In this document: positions 26,093-26,928 of the stretch, piece by piece | How positions within the stretch are numbered: the stretch's first letter is position 1 | Layout of the letters: every line of letters begins with the position of its first letter | Source: Phaeoceros laevis | Lineage: Eukaryota > Anthocerotophyta > Anthocerotopsida > Notothyladales | Length of the DNA stretch: 26,928 bases | Assembly: GCA_049999765.1 (NCBI GenBank) | Contig: JBNGIQ010008831.1 | Span: 1 to 26,928 of the forward strand | Direction of reading: 5' to 3' | Program-made: the position numbers and the translations under genes | Notes under the pieces: generated by a model | What the model was told of the DNA's origin: nothing | The model's input: the letters and a program-made list of their open reading frames with translations, nothing else | The model's database searches: none

Positions 26093-26928
26093 TCAAACTA
26101 TCTTTAACACTCCAAGTAGCTCACGAAAGTGTAAGAACTTATCTCTACCTAGCGACTTAGTAAAGATATCTGCTACCTGGTCTTCAGTCTTCACATGTTG
26201 AAGATCTATCTTCTCACTCAATACCATTTTCCTGATGAAATGATAGTGTACCTCTATGTGCTTCGAACGAGCATGAAACACAGGATTAGTAGCCAACATC
26301 ATGCTACTCATATTGTCAAAGTAGATTGTGACCTTGCTGTTCACCATATTTCCAAGATCATGTAGCAGCTTTTGCAACCAAGCTGCTTCACATGCTGCCA
26401 GTGCAGCTCCTCGATACTCTGCTTCTGTGCTTGACAAAGCCACCGTCGGTTGTTTCTTGCTTTGCCAACTGATCATACTGCTTCCCAAACTGAAAGCATA
26501 TCCACTGGTTGACCTTCTGTCATATGTACAACCAGCCCAATCAGCATCTGTACATCCTGTCAGTTCAAGATGCTTCTCATGCTCATAGAGCAAACCAAAC
26601 TCTGTGGTTCCCTTCACATATCTCATGATTCTTCTAACCGCGTCCAAGTGCGGTTTCCTTGGTTTCTGCATAAATTGACTAATCAGTCCCACTGCATAGC
26701 TTAAGTCAGGACGTGTGATAGTCAAGTAGATTAAACTTCCGACCATCTGTCGATACATGGTCACATTTTCTAGTTCACTTCCAACATCCATCTGTAGCTT
26801 AACGTTCTGCTCCAATGGTATATCCATCGCTTTGCAATCTGCCATGCCATATTTCTGCAGCATATCCTTAGCATACTGTCTTTGCAATAGCCAGATTCCT
26901 TGAGGTGTAGACACTACCTCAATTCCTA
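26093..26928 (-). CDS. Copia-3 pol, 3' part (end of RT and RNase H), runs off the right edge
   Basis: Open from the window edge to the stop at 26093, about 278 codons without interruption. The start lies outside the window. Motifs: YLTITRPDLSYAVG, the connection region IMRYVKGTTEFGLLY, RNase H GCTDADWAG, RRSTSGYAFSLG, SSTEAEYRGA, and the closing HIEVHYHFIR and VADIFTKSL. This is a different Copia lineage from Copia-1 and Copia-2 (compare DADWAGCTYDRRSTSG with DADWASDSDSRKSIS). Its pol stop lies 3 bp from the PPT, so it has no room for the antisense gene seen in the other two. The visible part appears intact. Confidence 0.93.
   Translation of the reverse strand, partial: GIEVVSTPQGIWLLQRQYAKDMLQKYGMADCKAMDIPLEQNVKLQMDVGSELENVTMYRQMVGSLIYLTITRPDLSYAVGLISQFMQKPRKPHLDAVRRIMRYVKGTTEFGLLYEHEKHLELTGCTDADWAGCTYDRRSTSGYAFSLGSSMISWQSKKQPTVALSSTEAEYRGAALAACEAAWLQKLLHDLGNMVNSKVTIYFDNMSSMMLATNPVFHARSKHIEVHYHFIRKMVLSEKIDLQHVKTEDQVADIFTKSLGRDKFLHFRELLGVLKIV

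Noticed and set aside
1-26928. CRISPR arrays, operons or bacterial regulatory elements
   Set aside because: No spaced direct-repeat arrays. Introns, plant-type genes and LTR elements show nuclear plant DNA.

Overview
The window looks like nuclear DNA of a land plant, probably a seed-free plant or other lineage with short introns. That is inferred from plant-type host genes (proteasome PAF1-like, MAK11-like, NAGLU-like, a PLS-type PPR fragment), introns of about 80 to 185 bp, iMet-primed Copia elements and a chromodomain Ty3 integrase. The species cannot be named from the sequence. One 100-base N gap (5214-5313) marks a scaffold join.

Layout. 1-2652 is a gene-bearing end: the 5' end of a proteasome alpha-1 gene on the minus strand, broken by an in-frame TGA, then a divergent intergenic region with a telo-box, then a three-exon MAK11/PAK1IP1 WD40 gene that appears intact. 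2653-6096 has no convincing gene. It holds a 49-bp tandem duplication, a ~645-bp foldback enclosing a 5S-rRNA-like internal promoter, the N gap, a Ty3 chromodomain remnant and a small MITE-like hairpin. 6097-17415 is a nest of insertions. A LINE-type ORF1 (DUF4283-like plus CCHC knuckle) is split by an element with 29-bp terminal inverted repeats (6601-15252). That element carries a PPR gene fragment, and the PPR fragment is split in turn by a 6.5-kb Copia (Copia-1, 6861-13362, TSD TCAAA). From 17436 there is a short Copia LTR with PBS, then a second complete 6.6-kb Copia (Copia-2, 18048-24667), two exons of an alpha-N-acetylglucosaminidase gene, and the 3' end of a third Copia (25976 to the window end).

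The most interesting content is the architecture shared by Copia-1 and Copia-2. Both lie on the minus strand and read LTR - PBS - small Cys-motif leader ORF (ORF0a) - second leader ORF (ORF0b) - gag-pol - PPT - LTR. In both, a plus-strand gene sits between the end of pol and the PPT, convergent with pol. It encodes a ~111-114 aa protein with an N-terminal membrane segment and conserved cysteines. In both copies it has one intron, in phase 1, at the same codon, and the short second exons are homologous (EPWxxC...). The first exons align without a gap over 67 residues with 41 identities, while many shared residues use different synonymous codons. This points to a conserved, spliced, antisense accessory protein of a Copia lineage. 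I do not recognise its family. gag-pol is broken in both elements, more so in Copia-1, while the antisense frames are open.
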